10,041 nt of DNA from Prolixibacteraceae bacterium (lineage in GTDB: Bacteria; Bacteroidota; Bacteroidia; Bacteroidales; Prolixibacteraceae): positions 1 to 10,041 of the forward strand of contig JAGYOI010000029.1 of assembly GCA_018399395.1 (NCBI GenBank), given 5' to 3'. The stretch's first letter is position 1, and each line of letters opens with the position of its first letter. Position numbers and translations under genes: made by a program. Below are positions 1-8,508 of the stretch, piece by piece. The notes under the pieces were generated by a model. It saw only the letters and a list, made by a program, of their open reading frames with translations, did not search any database and had not been told where the DNA came from.

Positions 1-2
1 GT

Positions 3-2165
3 ATTACCATTAATATGATCTCCCTTTTTGGGATGATTTTGGTAATTGGTATATTGGTTGATGATGGTATTGTGATTGCCGAGAATATTTTCACACACTT
101 TGAAATGGGCAAGTCGCCACAAAAAGCAGCTATTGATGGAACAATGGAAGTATTGCCGGCTGTTTTTACCTCGATAGCAACAACCATTGTTGCTTTTATA
201 CCACTTATGCTACTGCAGGGTACTATGATGGAAATGATGTACCACATGGCCTTTATTGTGGTTTTTAGTTTACTTTTCTCTCTAATTGAAGCGTTTTTTG
301 TTTTGCCGGCGCACATAGGAAGCCGTTTTATCCTTTCGGAAAAAACCATGGAGCGCAAACAAAAAGGGTTGCGAAAGCATATCGATAAATTGATTTTTTG
401 GCTGCGGGATGAAGTATATGCACCGATGATACACTGGATGCTGAAATGGCGTTATCTCGTTATCACTTTCCCGCTTGCTGCAACGCTCATTACCATCGGG
501 CTCATGCAGGGTGGTTTTATTAAAACGACACTTTTCCCACGTGTCGATTTTAACCGTTTCGAGGTGAATATTGCTTTTACCCCGGGCGATGGCGAAGCAC
601 AAACCGCTGAGTTCCTGACGATGTTTGAAACAATTGTATGGGAGGTGAACGAAGACCTGAAAGAGCGCATTGGGACAGAAAAAGATGTTATTGAGCGTGT
701 TTACCGTGCCGTTGGTTCTTCTTTTGATGGTTTGGAGTCGGGCTCTCATGCCGGTCACTTAACTGTTTTTCCAAGAGATTTTGAAGAATTGCCTGAAACC
801 GATTTTGAGCTTAGCGGAACAACCGTAGCCAACATGGTACGTGAGAAAATCGGATCTGTTCCCGAAGCACGTAAATTTACGGTGGGCGGGTCAAACCGGT
901 GGGGATCTCCGGTTTCAATAAGCGTGATGGGGAATAACCTCGATGAGCTGGAGGCCGCTAAAAACATGCTGATGGTAGAACTGGCCGACATGCCTGCCCT
1001 GAAAGATATTACCGAAAATATCGCCTTGGGTAAGCAGGAGGTACGTTTAAAACTTAAACCTAAAGCTTATTTCCTCGGCTTAAACGAGGTGGCCATTGCA
1101 AACCAGGTACGCCAGGGGTTTTATGGCGGACAGGCACAACGCTTGCAGGAAGGCCGTGATGAGCTAAGGGTTTGGGTCAGGTACCCGAAAGAAGACAGGG
1201 AACTCATCGGGCAGCTTGAGCGCATGAAAATTAAAACCCCTTCGGGTGATTATCCGCTTATCGAACTTGTTGAATATGATCTGGAACGCGGGCCGGTAGC
1301 AATATCGCGCTATAACGGGTCAAGGGAAATAAGGGTAGAGGCTGAAACGGTTGACCCCTATGCCCCCGTTCCTGATATTCTTGAACGGATTACTGATGAT
1401 ATAATGCCCAAAGTTGAAGCCCGTTTCCCCGGTGTTACCTATGTTTACCAGGGGCAGCAAAAGTCGAGCAACGAAACTATGGAAAAAATTGGCAAGTATT
1501 TCTTTATTGCTTTCATGGTTATTGTGATGATTATGATGTTGCATTTTAAGTGTATCGGGCAACCGTTTATAATTTTAATAATGATTCCCTTGGGTGTGTT
1601 TGGCGTGATATGGGGGCATGGCATCCATGGCAAGGCATTGTCGATGATGAGTTATTTTGGTATGATTGCACTTACCGGGGTTGTGATCAACGATTCAATC
1701 GTGTTTTTATCGCGTTACAACGACTTGCTGCGGCGGGGGCACCGGGTTAAACAAGCCATTGTTGAAGCTGGTAAGTCGAGGCTGAGGCCAATTTTTCTGA
1801 CGACCATTACAACTACCTTTGGTGTATACCCGATAATACTCGAGAAAAGTATCCAGGCTCAGTTTCTGATCCCCATGGCCATTTCATTGGTGTACGGAAT
1901 TGTATTCGGGACAATGTTTATCCTGATTTTCTTTCCGGTACTTATCCACCTTTTAAATGATTTTAATGTCTATAAAAAATTCTTGTTCTCGGGCGTTAAG
2001 CCTGAACGGGAAGATGTAGAGATTGCCATCAAATATGCGCATCGCAAAATTGAGGGTGTTGATGTTGATGCCAACAAAATGGTTGGCGATGTTGATATTG
2101 ATTTTACCGACCATGAGCTTCACCCGCTGAATAAAAAAAATGAGCAAGATGAAGAAAATAATTAG
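3..2165 (+). CDS. RND efflux transporter permease subunit (HAE1-like), 5' truncated by window edge
   Basis: Inner-membrane, proton-driven pump of a tripartite efflux system, exporting drugs or other amphiphiles through a TolC channel. The reading frame is open from base 3, so the ATG at 15 is internal. About 720 residues are visible of the roughly 1050 usual for the family; TM1 to TM3 and the first periplasmic loop are missing. The visible part opens in TM4 with GILVDDGIVIAENI, whose Asp pair (visible residues 20-21) is the proton-relay pair of RND pumps. TM5/TM6 follow (PAVFTSIATTIVAFIPLMLL), then TM7 at about 150-170, a large periplasmic porter/docking loop at about 171-495, and TM8 to TM12 at about 499-652. 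TM10 carries GVVINDSIVF, with Asn-Asp near where AcrB has its relay Lys. The last 65 residues are a charged, Asp-rich cytoplasmic tail. The 3' end overlaps the TolC gene by 26 bp. Substrate cannot be told from sequence. Confidence 0.95.
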   Translation: MTINMISLFGMILVIGILVDDGIVIAENIFTHFEMGKSPQKAAIDGTMEVLPAVFTSIATTIVAFIPLMLLQGTMMEMMYHMAFIVVFSLLFSLIEAFFVLPAHIGSRFILSEKTMERKQKGLRKHIDKLIFWLRDEVYAPMIHWMLKWRYLVITFPLAATLITIGLMQGGFIKTTLFPRVDFNRFEVNIAFTPGDGEAQTAEFLTMFETIVWEVNEDLKERIGTEKDVIERVYRAVGSSFDGLESGSHAGHLTVFPRDFEELPETDFELSGTTVANMVREKIGSVPEARKFTVGGSNRWGSPVSISVMGNNLDELEAAKNMLMVELADMPALKDITENIALGKQEVRLKLKPKAYFLGLNEVAIANQVRQGFYGGQAQRLQEGRDELRVWVRYPKEDRELIGQLERMKIKTPSGDYPLIELVEYDLERGPVAISRYNGSREIRVEAETVDPYAPVPDILERITDDIMPKVEARFPGVTYVYQGQQKSSNETMEKIGKYFFIAFMVIVMIMMLHFKCIGQPFIILIMIPLGVFGVIWGHGIHGKALSMMSYFGMIALTGVVINDSIVFLSRYNDLLRRGHRVKQAIVEAGKSRLRPIFLTTITTTFGVYPIILEKSIQAQFLIPMAISLVYGIVFGTMFILIFFPVLIHLLNDFNVYKKFLFSGVKPEREDVEIAIKYAHRKIEGVDVDANKMVGDVDIDFTDHELHPLNKKNEQDEENN

Positions 2166-3447
2166 CAGTATAGTTTTTGTGATGATGGTGGTTTTTGCTT
2201 CAGCTCAACAGCAACTTGCTGTTTTTGAAGCGATACAGAAAGCGCTTCAAAACAATTATGATATTCAGCTTCAGGCAAAAGACAGGGAGATTGCCGCTAT
2301 AAATAACAACTGGGGCACTGCGGGGCGGTATCCTACACTGTCATTTTCAGCATCTTCAAATAATGAGGCTGATTTTAACGAAGATGATGATTTTAATCAA
2401 TTTCGACTTGTGGGGGGTGTTTCATTAAATTGGACCCTGTTTAATGGTTTTAAGGTAAATATTACCAAAAGCCGGCTTGAAGAGTTAGAAAAACTGAGCG
2501 AAGGACATACGGCCGTTTTGGTTGAGCAAACCGTTCAGTCGGTAATCATGGCCTACAATTCTGTTCTTTTGGAACAAAAAAAGCTGGATGTTTATACCGA
2601 AAACGTTCAATTGTCAAACGACCGGCTGGAATATGAAAAAATGAGAAAAGAACTGGGTAGTGCCGTTAGTTATGAAGTGTTGCAGGCACAAAATTCATAC
2701 TTAGACGATAAGTCACAGGTGATGCTACAGGAGGCTAATGTAAAGTCGGCCATGCGCGAGCTGGCATTTTTAATGGGCGAAGAGAACACATCGTACAAAC
2801 TTACAGATGATATTGAAGCCGATACGGTATCGTATAATCAAGAGGAGTTGTTAAATATAATGCTGAACGGAAACAAGAATCTTCAAAACCAATTTATAGC
2901 CATATCGTTAGCCGAGAAAGAAATTCAATTGGCTAAGGCAAATTATCACCCAACAATATCGCTCAATGCCGGCGGGCAGGTTGTTGATATGGACCGTAAT
3001 TATAACAGCGGACAGGAAATGTCATCGTTGTCGTCAAATGTTTATGGTAACTTATCATTATCATACAGTATTTTTAACGGGGGCGTACGAAAACGGGCTG
3101 TCCAGATAGCTAAAATTGAGGAAGAAGCTGCCTATATTGAACAGGAAGAGATGGAGCTGTCGCTTACGAACCAGTTACATCAATTGCTTGATTTTTACCG
3201 GGCCCGTAAAAGCATGTTAAAGTTGGCCGATGAGCGTTTAGGGGTAGCCAGGCTTAACCTCGATATATCACAGCAAAAGTTTAAGGCCGGAACCATAAAC
3301 TCGTTTAATTATCGCGATGTGCAACTTATTTACCAAAATGCAGCTACAGCATATTTCGATGCGCTTTATAACCTGATAGATGTTCAAACATCAATATTGA
3401 GGTTAACCGGGCAAATGGTAAATGAAGAGGGTGATTTAATCCGTTAA
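2140..3447 (+). CDS. TolC family outer-membrane efflux channel
   Basis: Outer-membrane, trans-periplasmic channel that partners the RND pump just upstream. The product is 435 residues, the usual size. It has an N-terminal signal peptide (KKIISSIVFVMMVVFASA, cleavage near AQQQ) without a lipobox Cys, so it is not an obvious lipoprotein. Two OEP repeats are visible. Each has a long helical part and a barrel-entry strand pair: SLNWTLFNGF at about residues 95-104 and LSLSYSIFNGG at about 304-314. The end, with YRDVQLIYQNAATAYFDALYNL, is typical of the family. The ATG at 2140 lies inside the pump gene and follows an A-rich run; a second ATG at 2149 (MKKIISS) would give an equally good signal peptide, so the exact start is uncertain by three codons. 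The overlap implies co-transcription and probably translational coupling. The stop overlaps the convergent DUF5686 gene. Confidence 0.94.
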   Translation: MSKMKKIISSIVFVMMVVFASAQQQLAVFEAIQKALQNNYDIQLQAKDREIAAINNNWGTAGRYPTLSFSASSNNEADFNEDDDFNQFRLVGGVSLNWTLFNGFKVNITKSRLEELEKLSEGHTAVLVEQTVQSVIMAYNSVLLEQKKLDVYTENVQLSNDRLEYEKMRKELGSAVSYEVLQAQNSYLDDKSQVMLQEANVKSAMRELAFLMGEENTSYKLTDDIEADTVSYNQEELLNIMLNGNKNLQNQFIAISLAEKEIQLAKANYHPTISLNAGGQVVDMDRNYNSGQEMSSLSSNVYGNLSLSYSIFNGGVRKRAVQIAKIEEEAAYIEQEEMELSLTNQLHQLLDFYRARKSMLKLADERLGVARLNLDISQQKFKAGTINSFNYRDVQLIYQNAATAYFDALYNLIDVQTSILRLTGQMVNEEGDLIR

Positions 3448-5861
3448 AAAGTCACATCAAAGCGAGCCCTGATGCCAACCGGTGAAACCCCCGGATGATT
3501 TAAATAGTTCAAACGCCATACAAAATCGAAGCGGAAATATTGAAAGAAGTTTTCTACGCCAATACTGATTTCAGTATATGGTGTTTGAGTCTCGTAAAGT
3601 TGAACGGGATAATCGAGTATATTCTGATGGCTGTCTGCTAAATTACCCCATAGTATTTTAGCAGAGGCTACTTCGCGAATTCCGAGTTGTTTGAGTAACG
3701 GGATACGGTTAAACAACAGCCCGTTCAGGTGGTATTGGGTCATCAGGCTTGCAAAACGGTCCGATGCAAATTCCATTTCATTCATCATGTTGAAAGAGTA
3801 AAGGGCAAATCCCAGCGACTGGTCGGTACGGTGGATATCGAGCAGCGGAAAAGGAACATCGCCCAATGTAATCCCCGACTCGAAAACGTATTCAAATTTT
3901 GTTTGCCCGAAATTGATGTCGTGGTTCACCACCAACCGGGCTTTCAAATATTCGTTGAATTTGTCCTTGATATTGTATTGGCCGCCTGTTAGTCGTATGT
4001 TGATAATGGGGAAGGGGGTGCCCATATAGTATCTCCGGCAATAATTATCGGTGTAGTTTTCTTTCCACGATAAACGAAGCCCCAGGTTTACTTCGTTCAA
4101 CGAAAACTGGTCGATGTTTTCATTCTGAAATGTAAATGGGATATATAGTCCTGAATGAATTGTTCGGTGATTATAGCCGGTATACGTTGTGAGGCCTCTT
4201 CTCCATTCGTGCTCATAAGATGCATGGTATCTTATTTCCCGTGAAAGCTTGTCAAGCGGGTCGTTTGTGAATATTGATGCGATTATGTTGTCTTCACCTG
4301 TAATCATCATATTTTCCTTGATCAGGAATATGCTGCGGTTATCTCCTACGCGGTTCAGGTCGTTCCGGTATTCAAGGGTGAATAATCTTCGTCGTTCGTT
4401 TTTAAGTTTATGCTGAATGCCTATTCCGTATTTCCATTCATTGTCTAGTGTGCCAAACCCTACATGGCCATACAACATCGTGTTTTTAGTTAATGCAGCG
4501 CTGGTGCGTCCTGCAAATGTATACCTGAAGCCTTCAACTTTGTTTTTTTTCACCAGTTCAAGGTAAGGGCCAAGGTCAATAATATTTCCGGGGATGTATC
4601 CTGTTATAAACATCTGAGATAAGGCATCGGCCGACTGTATGCGCCAATCGTTGTTTAATGAATCAATTTTAACAATAGCCTTTTCCTCGTTCGGGGTAAG
4701 TGATTCGAGGCGTAGCTTTTGTACCGTTTTTTCAGATCTTTTTTCTGCGGGTAATTCCTCTTTTGGGGCCGATTTTGAAGGATGTATTGTGGCAAAGTTG
4801 GTGGTAATGCTGTCGTATATTGAACGTTTGTTCACGGTGGCCAAAAAATCAAATTCAAGAAACGATTCGTCTTTTGTGATTTTGAGTTCAGCACTCGTGT
4901 TGTTTATCCTGAAAAATGTAAGGCTGTCGTTAACCGGTTGAAATGATTGGTATATATCAAGATTGTTTACATAGTTCAGGTTAGCATTTTTGGGTATCGA
5001 AAGTGAGAGCTCGCTGATTGCCCACAAATCATCAATTACTTTTATATAACCGTTAAAAGCCAGATCGCGTTTGTTTTTTGGTACAATATCAATGGTGTAT
5101 TCTTTTCCGTTCGACGTTGAAGTGCTATCCTTTAAGTAAAATTTATAGAATAAAAATGCACGGTTGTTGAGAGGTCCGATAAATGGTTTTTCAAATATTT
5201 CAACTACATTATCGTAAAAATTATATCCTAAGCTTAAATTGTTCGAATAGCCAATTATACTCATGTCATTTAAAAAACCTAATCCATCCTGGCGTTCGGC
5301 TATCACTGTCCCGCTTTCGTAATAAGGGTTGTTCTGAATAATATTTTCCGAAATTTTCTCCGAAAAGTAGATTGGTATTCCTGTATTTGTTATGTTGTTG
5401 GTATTTTGCGCGTGTACCAATATTTTTGTGTAAGCTTTGCACTTCAGCTTTTCAATATTCATCGGGTTGTTTCTGTCCTTGTTTTCAATAACATTTTTCA
5501 TGATGCGGTTTGCCGGGTTCTCACCGGGTTTAATTACTACTTCCATTAATTCGATATCGGCAGGTTCAAGCTTGATGTTGAGGTGGTAATTCTCGTATTT
5601 AGTAATGGGAATACGTTTTCGTATATATCCAACTGATGAAATGATAAGCGTATCAGGTATTGAGCCTGTGTTTATCGAAAATGAACCATCGCTGTTCGTT
5701 ATGGTGCCTGTCATTCGTTCTTTAAAATGTATATTTGTAAACGGGATTGGTTCGCCGGTTTGGGCATCGGCAACTTTTCCGTCGACAAATATCCGGTCCT
5801 GAGACAAAACCGGTAAAGCAAGTAAGATGAGAAATAATATCGAGTATGTTTTTTTTAGCAT
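3444..5861 (-). CDS. DUF5686 outer-membrane protein with N-terminal CarboxypepD_reg-like domain
   Basis: Predicted outer-membrane beta-barrel protein of unknown function, 805 residues, typical length for Bacteroidota members. The chosen ATG at 5861 begins a clean signal peptide (MLKKTYSILFLILLALPVLS); the frame runs 15 codons further up only through a non-ATG start. Residues about 24-105 form a carboxypeptidase-regulatory-like Ig-fold domain (VDGKVADAQTGEPIPFTNI, later TLIISSVGYIRK), as found at the N-terminus of SusC/TonB-dependent proteins, but no TonB plug domain follows. VVIKPGENPANRIMKNVI with the following NKDRNNP is a hallmark stretch of DUF5686. The C-terminal half is rich in alternating amphipathic strands, contains VASAKILWGNLADSHQ, and ends in RARFDVTF, an aromatic terminal residue as expected for a BAM-inserted barrel. 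It is convergent with TolC (4-bp overlap) and divergent from the GNAT gene. Family assignment is firm; biological role is not known. Confidence 0.88.
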   Translation of the reverse strand: MLKKTYSILFLILLALPVLSQDRIFVDGKVADAQTGEPIPFTNIHFKERMTGTITNSDGSFSINTGSIPDTLIISSVGYIRKRIPITKYENYHLNIKLEPADIELMEVVIKPGENPANRIMKNVIENKDRNNPMNIEKLKCKAYTKILVHAQNTNNITNTGIPIYFSEKISENIIQNNPYYESGTVIAERQDGLGFLNDMSIIGYSNNLSLGYNFYDNVVEIFEKPFIGPLNNRAFLFYKFYLKDSTSTSNGKEYTIDIVPKNKRDLAFNGYIKVIDDLWAISELSLSIPKNANLNYVNNLDIYQSFQPVNDSLTFFRINNTSAELKITKDESFLEFDFLATVNKRSIYDSITTNFATIHPSKSAPKEELPAEKRSEKTVQKLRLESLTPNEEKAIVKIDSLNNDWRIQSADALSQMFITGYIPGNIIDLGPYLELVKKNKVEGFRYTFAGRTSAALTKNTMLYGHVGFGTLDNEWKYGIGIQHKLKNERRRLFTLEYRNDLNRVGDNRSIFLIKENMMITGEDNIIASIFTNDPLDKLSREIRYHASYEHEWRRGLTTYTGYNHRTIHSGLYIPFTFQNENIDQFSLNEVNLGLRLSWKENYTDNYCRRYYMGTPFPIINIRLTGGQYNIKDKFNEYLKARLVVNHDINFGQTKFEYVFESGITLGDVPFPLLDIHRTDQSLGFALYSFNMMNEMEFASDRFASLMTQYHLNGLLFNRIPLLKQLGIREVASAKILWGNLADSHQNILDYPVQLYETQTPYTEISIGVENFFQYFRFDFVWRLNYLNHPGVSPVGIRARFDVTF

Positions 5862-5873
5862 CTTTGATAGCTT

Positions 5874-5890
5874 TATATTGATACAATATA
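5874..5890. promoter_or_regulatory. Perfect inverted repeat in divergent intergenic region (possible operator)
   Basis: TATATTG, spacer ATA, CAATATA: two 7-bp arms in perfect inverted symmetry. It occupies the middle of the 44-bp gap between the DUF5686 start (5861, minus) and the GNAT start (5906, plus). Its symmetry and position would suit a dimeric regulator acting on both genes, but the sequence is very AT-rich and could be chance. I found no strong Bacteroidota -33/-7 pair here; the nearest -7-like octamers are TACTTTTC on the minus strand (5892-5899) and CATCTTTG on the plus strand (5859-5866), each one mismatch from TAnnTTTG and without a -33 partner. Confidence 0.3.
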
Positions 5891-5905
5891 TGAAAAGTAT
5901 TAACA

Positions 5906-6352
5906 ATGGGGATACATATACGAAAAATTAGTCATAATGATTATACTAAAGTAATACAGATATTAAACAGGATACCCGAATTCGATACTGTTTTTTATCT
6001 CAAAAAAGTTGAAGAAAAGTTAAACAACTCCGAATCGATTGTATTGCTGGCTGAGTATGCAGGCAAACCGGTTGGCTGTAAAATTGCTTACAACCGGTAT
6101 TTCGATGGTTCAATATACTCGTGGCTTGGTGGGGTGTTGCCCCCATACCGGCGTCAGGGAATTGCCTGTGAGTTGTTGGAGGCGTTGGAACGTGAGGCTA
6201 AAAGCCGTTTTTTTGAAAGCATCCGGTTTAAAACACGCAACAAGCATGTTTCAATGCTCAATTTTGCATTCAATCATGGTTTTAAGATTGTTGGGTTCGA
6301 AAAAAAAGGTGATGTTGATGATTATAGAATTCTTATGAGTAAAAAATTGTAG
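5906..6352 (+). CDS. GNAT family N-acetyltransferase
   Basis: Cytoplasmic acetyl-CoA-dependent acyltransferase of 148 residues, the usual single-domain GNAT length. Motif A is clear at residues 74-92: LGGVLPPYRRQGIACELLE, with R82-R83-Q84-G85-I86-A87 matching the (Q/R)xxGx(G/A) loop that binds the acetyl-CoA pyrophosphate. Before it, VLLAEYAGKPVGCKIAYN gives strands 2-3. After it, IRFKTRNKHVSMLNFAFNHGF is the typical motif B region, with Asn112 and the helix that ends in HGFK-VGFEK. The ATG at 5906 is the first in frame after a stop at 5891-5893. It is divergent from the DUF5686 gene and convergent with the sensor kinase, so it is probably transcribed alone. The acceptor substrate, small amine or protein, cannot be inferred. 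Confidence 0.9.
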   Translation: MGIHIRKISHNDYTKVIQILNRIPEFDTVFYLKKVEEKLNNSESIVLLAEYAGKPVGCKIAYNRYFDGSIYSWLGGVLPPYRRQGIACELLEALEREAKSRFFESIRFKTRNKHVSMLNFAFNHGFKIVGFEKKGDVDDYRILMSKKL

Positions 6353-6378
6353 GCCAGTTAAAGCCATTCAACGTAGGA
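6353..6378. other. Short convergent intergenic gap, no visible terminator
   Basis: Only 26 bp separate the stop of the GNAT gene (plus) and the stop of the sensor kinase gene (minus). I see no GC-rich hairpin followed by a T-run on either strand. Any termination signal would lie within the coding ends or be factor dependent. Confidence 0.4.
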
Positions 6379-8472
6379 TCAGGCGGGGATTTCGATGAAA
6401 AAGGTTGAGCCTTTACCAACAGTACTTTCAACTTTAATGTCTCCATTAAGTTTCTTTATCAATTCAGAACATATTACCAATCCAAGCCCGGTTCCTTTTT
6501 CGTTGTTTGTGCCTAAGCTGAGATATTTCGAATCAATCCTGAAAAGTTTTTTTATTGCATCTTTTTCTATTCCCACCCCTGTGTCTTCAATGCAGATAAC
6601 AGCTTTGCTTTGTTTTCTCATGCTGCTTATTACAATATTACCCCCGGGATGCGTAAATTTAATGCTGTTGTTTATAATGTTGCGAAATATGGTTTCAAGT
6701 ATGTCAGGATCGCTGTTAATCGTTAAGTCATGATCAACATCGTTTGTAATCGTAATCGATTTTGACCGGGCATCGTTTTGGAGGATATTCACCGAGGACC
6801 CGACCGTTTCATAAATGTTCATATTTTGAATGGCAATGTCTCTTTCTTCAATTTGTGTTTTTCCCCATTCGAGCAAATTGTCCAGTAGCTTTTTAATTTG
6901 ATTAGCCGATGTATAAATTCCGGATGTGTAATCTTTAAATTGTTGCTCTGTTAAATCATCAGGTGCATCTGAAAGGATAAATGACAGTCCGATTATATTG
7001 TGGAACGGACTTCGTAAGTCGTGGGCTAAAATTGAAAAGAAGCGATTTTTGGTAGCATTCATAATCATTAATTCATGCCTCGATTGTTGTAGTTTTTTTG
7101 TTATTTCATCGTTTTTATCAATAAGGGCTTGTAACTTAATGTTTTGCTCTTCAATGTATTTGTTCTTTTTGACGAGTGATTGATTGTCGGTTTTTTTTCG
7201 CTTATAAAACAAGAATATTACAAATAAGATTATGAGTAACAACATGATGAATGAAAGGCCAATTTCTTTTTGAAGCTGACTTTTTTTAGTAGCCAGTTGA
7301 TGTTGAAGTTTTTCATTTTGGAGTAATGCTATTTGATGTTCTTTCTTATTGGTTTCGTAGCGGGTTTCCAATTCAGCATATTTTTCCTGGTTTTCAGCGT
7401 TGAAAATACTGTCGTTAAGCTTATGGTACAGCGCTTTTGTATCATAAGCCTTTTTAAAATTACCAAGATAATATTCAAGGTCAGCAAGTTCGAAATATGC
7501 ATTTAGTAATACATCGTTAAATTGGTTTTCCCTGGTGGTGTTTATTACGTCTTCTAGTAAGTTTCTGGCTTCTTCAATTTTTTCATTCGAAATGTATAAA
7601 GATGCAATTCCCAGTTTTGATTTTACCAGGCCAAGCAAATAATTGTTATTTTCAAAAATTGATAGTGCCAGTTCATAATAATGCAAAGCCGAGTCGGGTT
7701 GGTTGTAGTTTTCATAAAGTCCGGCCAGGTTGTTGTATATGTAAGCTTTTCTAAAATTGTCGTTTTGCTGGTTGTAGATACGGAGTGCCTTGTTAAAATG
7801 CTTTTTAGCCGCTTTGTAATTATCAGTATTTTTATGGGATACAGCCAAAGCATTATAAATTGAAGCGAGTTGTGTTGAATCATTCAGTTCTAATGCCAGT
7901 GAAATAGCTTGTGGTGCCCCCTCAATCACATTGTTGTATTTTTCGGCTGAAAAATAATGGTTCATAATGTTAACGGTTGCATTTAACCGTTCTTGCTGCA
8001 CCCTGTTGTTATGGGTGTTGGGTGAAGATGAGCTTAGTGCTTTTATGTAATACTCAAGCGTTTTTTCCTTATTGTGTTCAAAGCTATATGTAAGGCCAAT
8101 ACTATTTAATGCCATCATCAGGTAAACAGTGTCGTGATGTTCTTTAAGTGTTTCTATGGTCGAAAGGTATTGTTGGCGTGCTTTACGGAAATCCTGATTG
8201 TAATAGTAATAGTCGCCAAGCATATATGTTAAAAGGGATCTGTTGTATTCGTTCTTTGATGTTTTTTTATTTTTTAAGCCATCGTTAATAATAATTTTGG
8301 CTTCTTCAAGTTCAAAATTTTGCAAATGTTTCTTTGCCCTGACAACATATTGTTGTAAATTCCCGCTGTTTGATGATTCGGATATTTCTACAGTTGTAGA
8401 ATCACTGCCGAAGCATACAGAGGTGATCATTAAAAATAAGAAAAGAAATAGTGAAATTTTGCTGATGATCAT
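6379..8472 (-). CDS. Tetratricopeptide-repeat sensor histidine kinase
   Basis: Membrane-bound two-component sensor, 697 residues. Order: signal peptide (residues 1-22, ISLFLFLFLMITSVCFG); a periplasmic TPR solenoid at about 40-360 (repeats such as SIYNALAVSHKNTDNYKAAK and YIYNNLAGLYENYNQPDSAL); a coiled coil at about 362-400; one membrane helix at about 404-422, followed by KRKK; a second coiled coil at about 428-475; a HisKA dimerisation domain with FFSILAHDLRSP, phospho-acceptor His484; and a HATPase_c domain with N box NIINNSIKF (598-606), G1 DTGVG (630-634) and G2 GTGLG (660-664), ending GKGSTFFIEIPA. All catalytic boxes look intact. There is no HAMP, PAS or receiver domain, and no response regulator lies next to it, so its partner is elsewhere. 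The TPR part probably reads a periplasmic protein or peptide signal (inference). The ATG at 8472 begins the signal peptide directly. It is divergent from the nitroreductase gene. Confidence 0.95.
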   Translation of the reverse strand: MIISKISLFLFLFLMITSVCFGSDSTTVEISESSNSGNLQQYVVRAKKHLQNFELEEAKIIINDGLKNKKTSKNEYNRSLLTYMLGDYYYYNQDFRKARQQYLSTIETLKEHHDTVYLMMALNSIGLTYSFEHNKEKTLEYYIKALSSSSPNTHNNRVQQERLNATVNIMNHYFSAEKYNNVIEGAPQAISLALELNDSTQLASIYNALAVSHKNTDNYKAAKKHFNKALRIYNQQNDNFRKAYIYNNLAGLYENYNQPDSALHYYELALSIFENNNYLLGLVKSKLGIASLYISNEKIEEARNLLEDVINTTRENQFNDVLLNAYFELADLEYYLGNFKKAYDTKALYHKLNDSIFNAENQEKYAELETRYETNKKEHQIALLQNEKLQHQLATKKSQLQKEIGLSFIMLLLIILFVIFLFYKRKKTDNQSLVKKNKYIEEQNIKLQALIDKNDEITKKLQQSRHELMIMNATKNRFFSILAHDLRSPFHNIIGLSFILSDAPDDLTEQQFKDYTSGIYTSANQIKKLLDNLLEWGKTQIEERDIAIQNMNIYETVGSSVNILQNDARSKSITITNDVDHDLTINSDPDILETIFRNIINNSIKFTHPGGNIVISSMRKQSKAVICIEDTGVGIEKDAIKKLFRIDSKYLSLGTNNEKGTGLGLVICSELIKKLNGDIKVESTVGKGSTFFIEIPA

Positions 8473-8500
8473 TTCTGCTCAGTTGTTATATGTTATGATG

Positions 8501-8508
8501 CGAAAGTA
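8501..8508 (-). promoter_or_regulatory. Possible -7 element for the sensor kinase gene
   Basis: On the minus strand this reads TACTTTCG, one mismatch from the Bacteroidota -7 consensus TAnnTTTG, and lies about 28 bp before the kinase start at 8472, giving a short leader. No TTG or TTTG is seen at the expected -33 position, so this is weak. The whole 97-bp divergent gap (8473-8569) is very AT-rich. On the plus strand, toward the nitroreductase, only TATTTTTT (8536-8543) approaches a -7 box, again without a -33 partner. Confidence 0.3.

Noticed and set aside
282..758. Open frame of 158 codons on the minus strand inside the RND pump gene
   Set aside because: Antisense shadow of a clearly coding RND region; composition is Arg/His/Phe-rich with no domain, and the plus-strand frame carries unmistakable family motifs.
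6395..6733. Plus-strand open frame of 112 codons opposite the kinase ATPase domain
   Set aside because: Shadow frame: the minus strand encodes conserved HATPase boxes across the whole stretch and the plus-strand product matches nothing recognisable.
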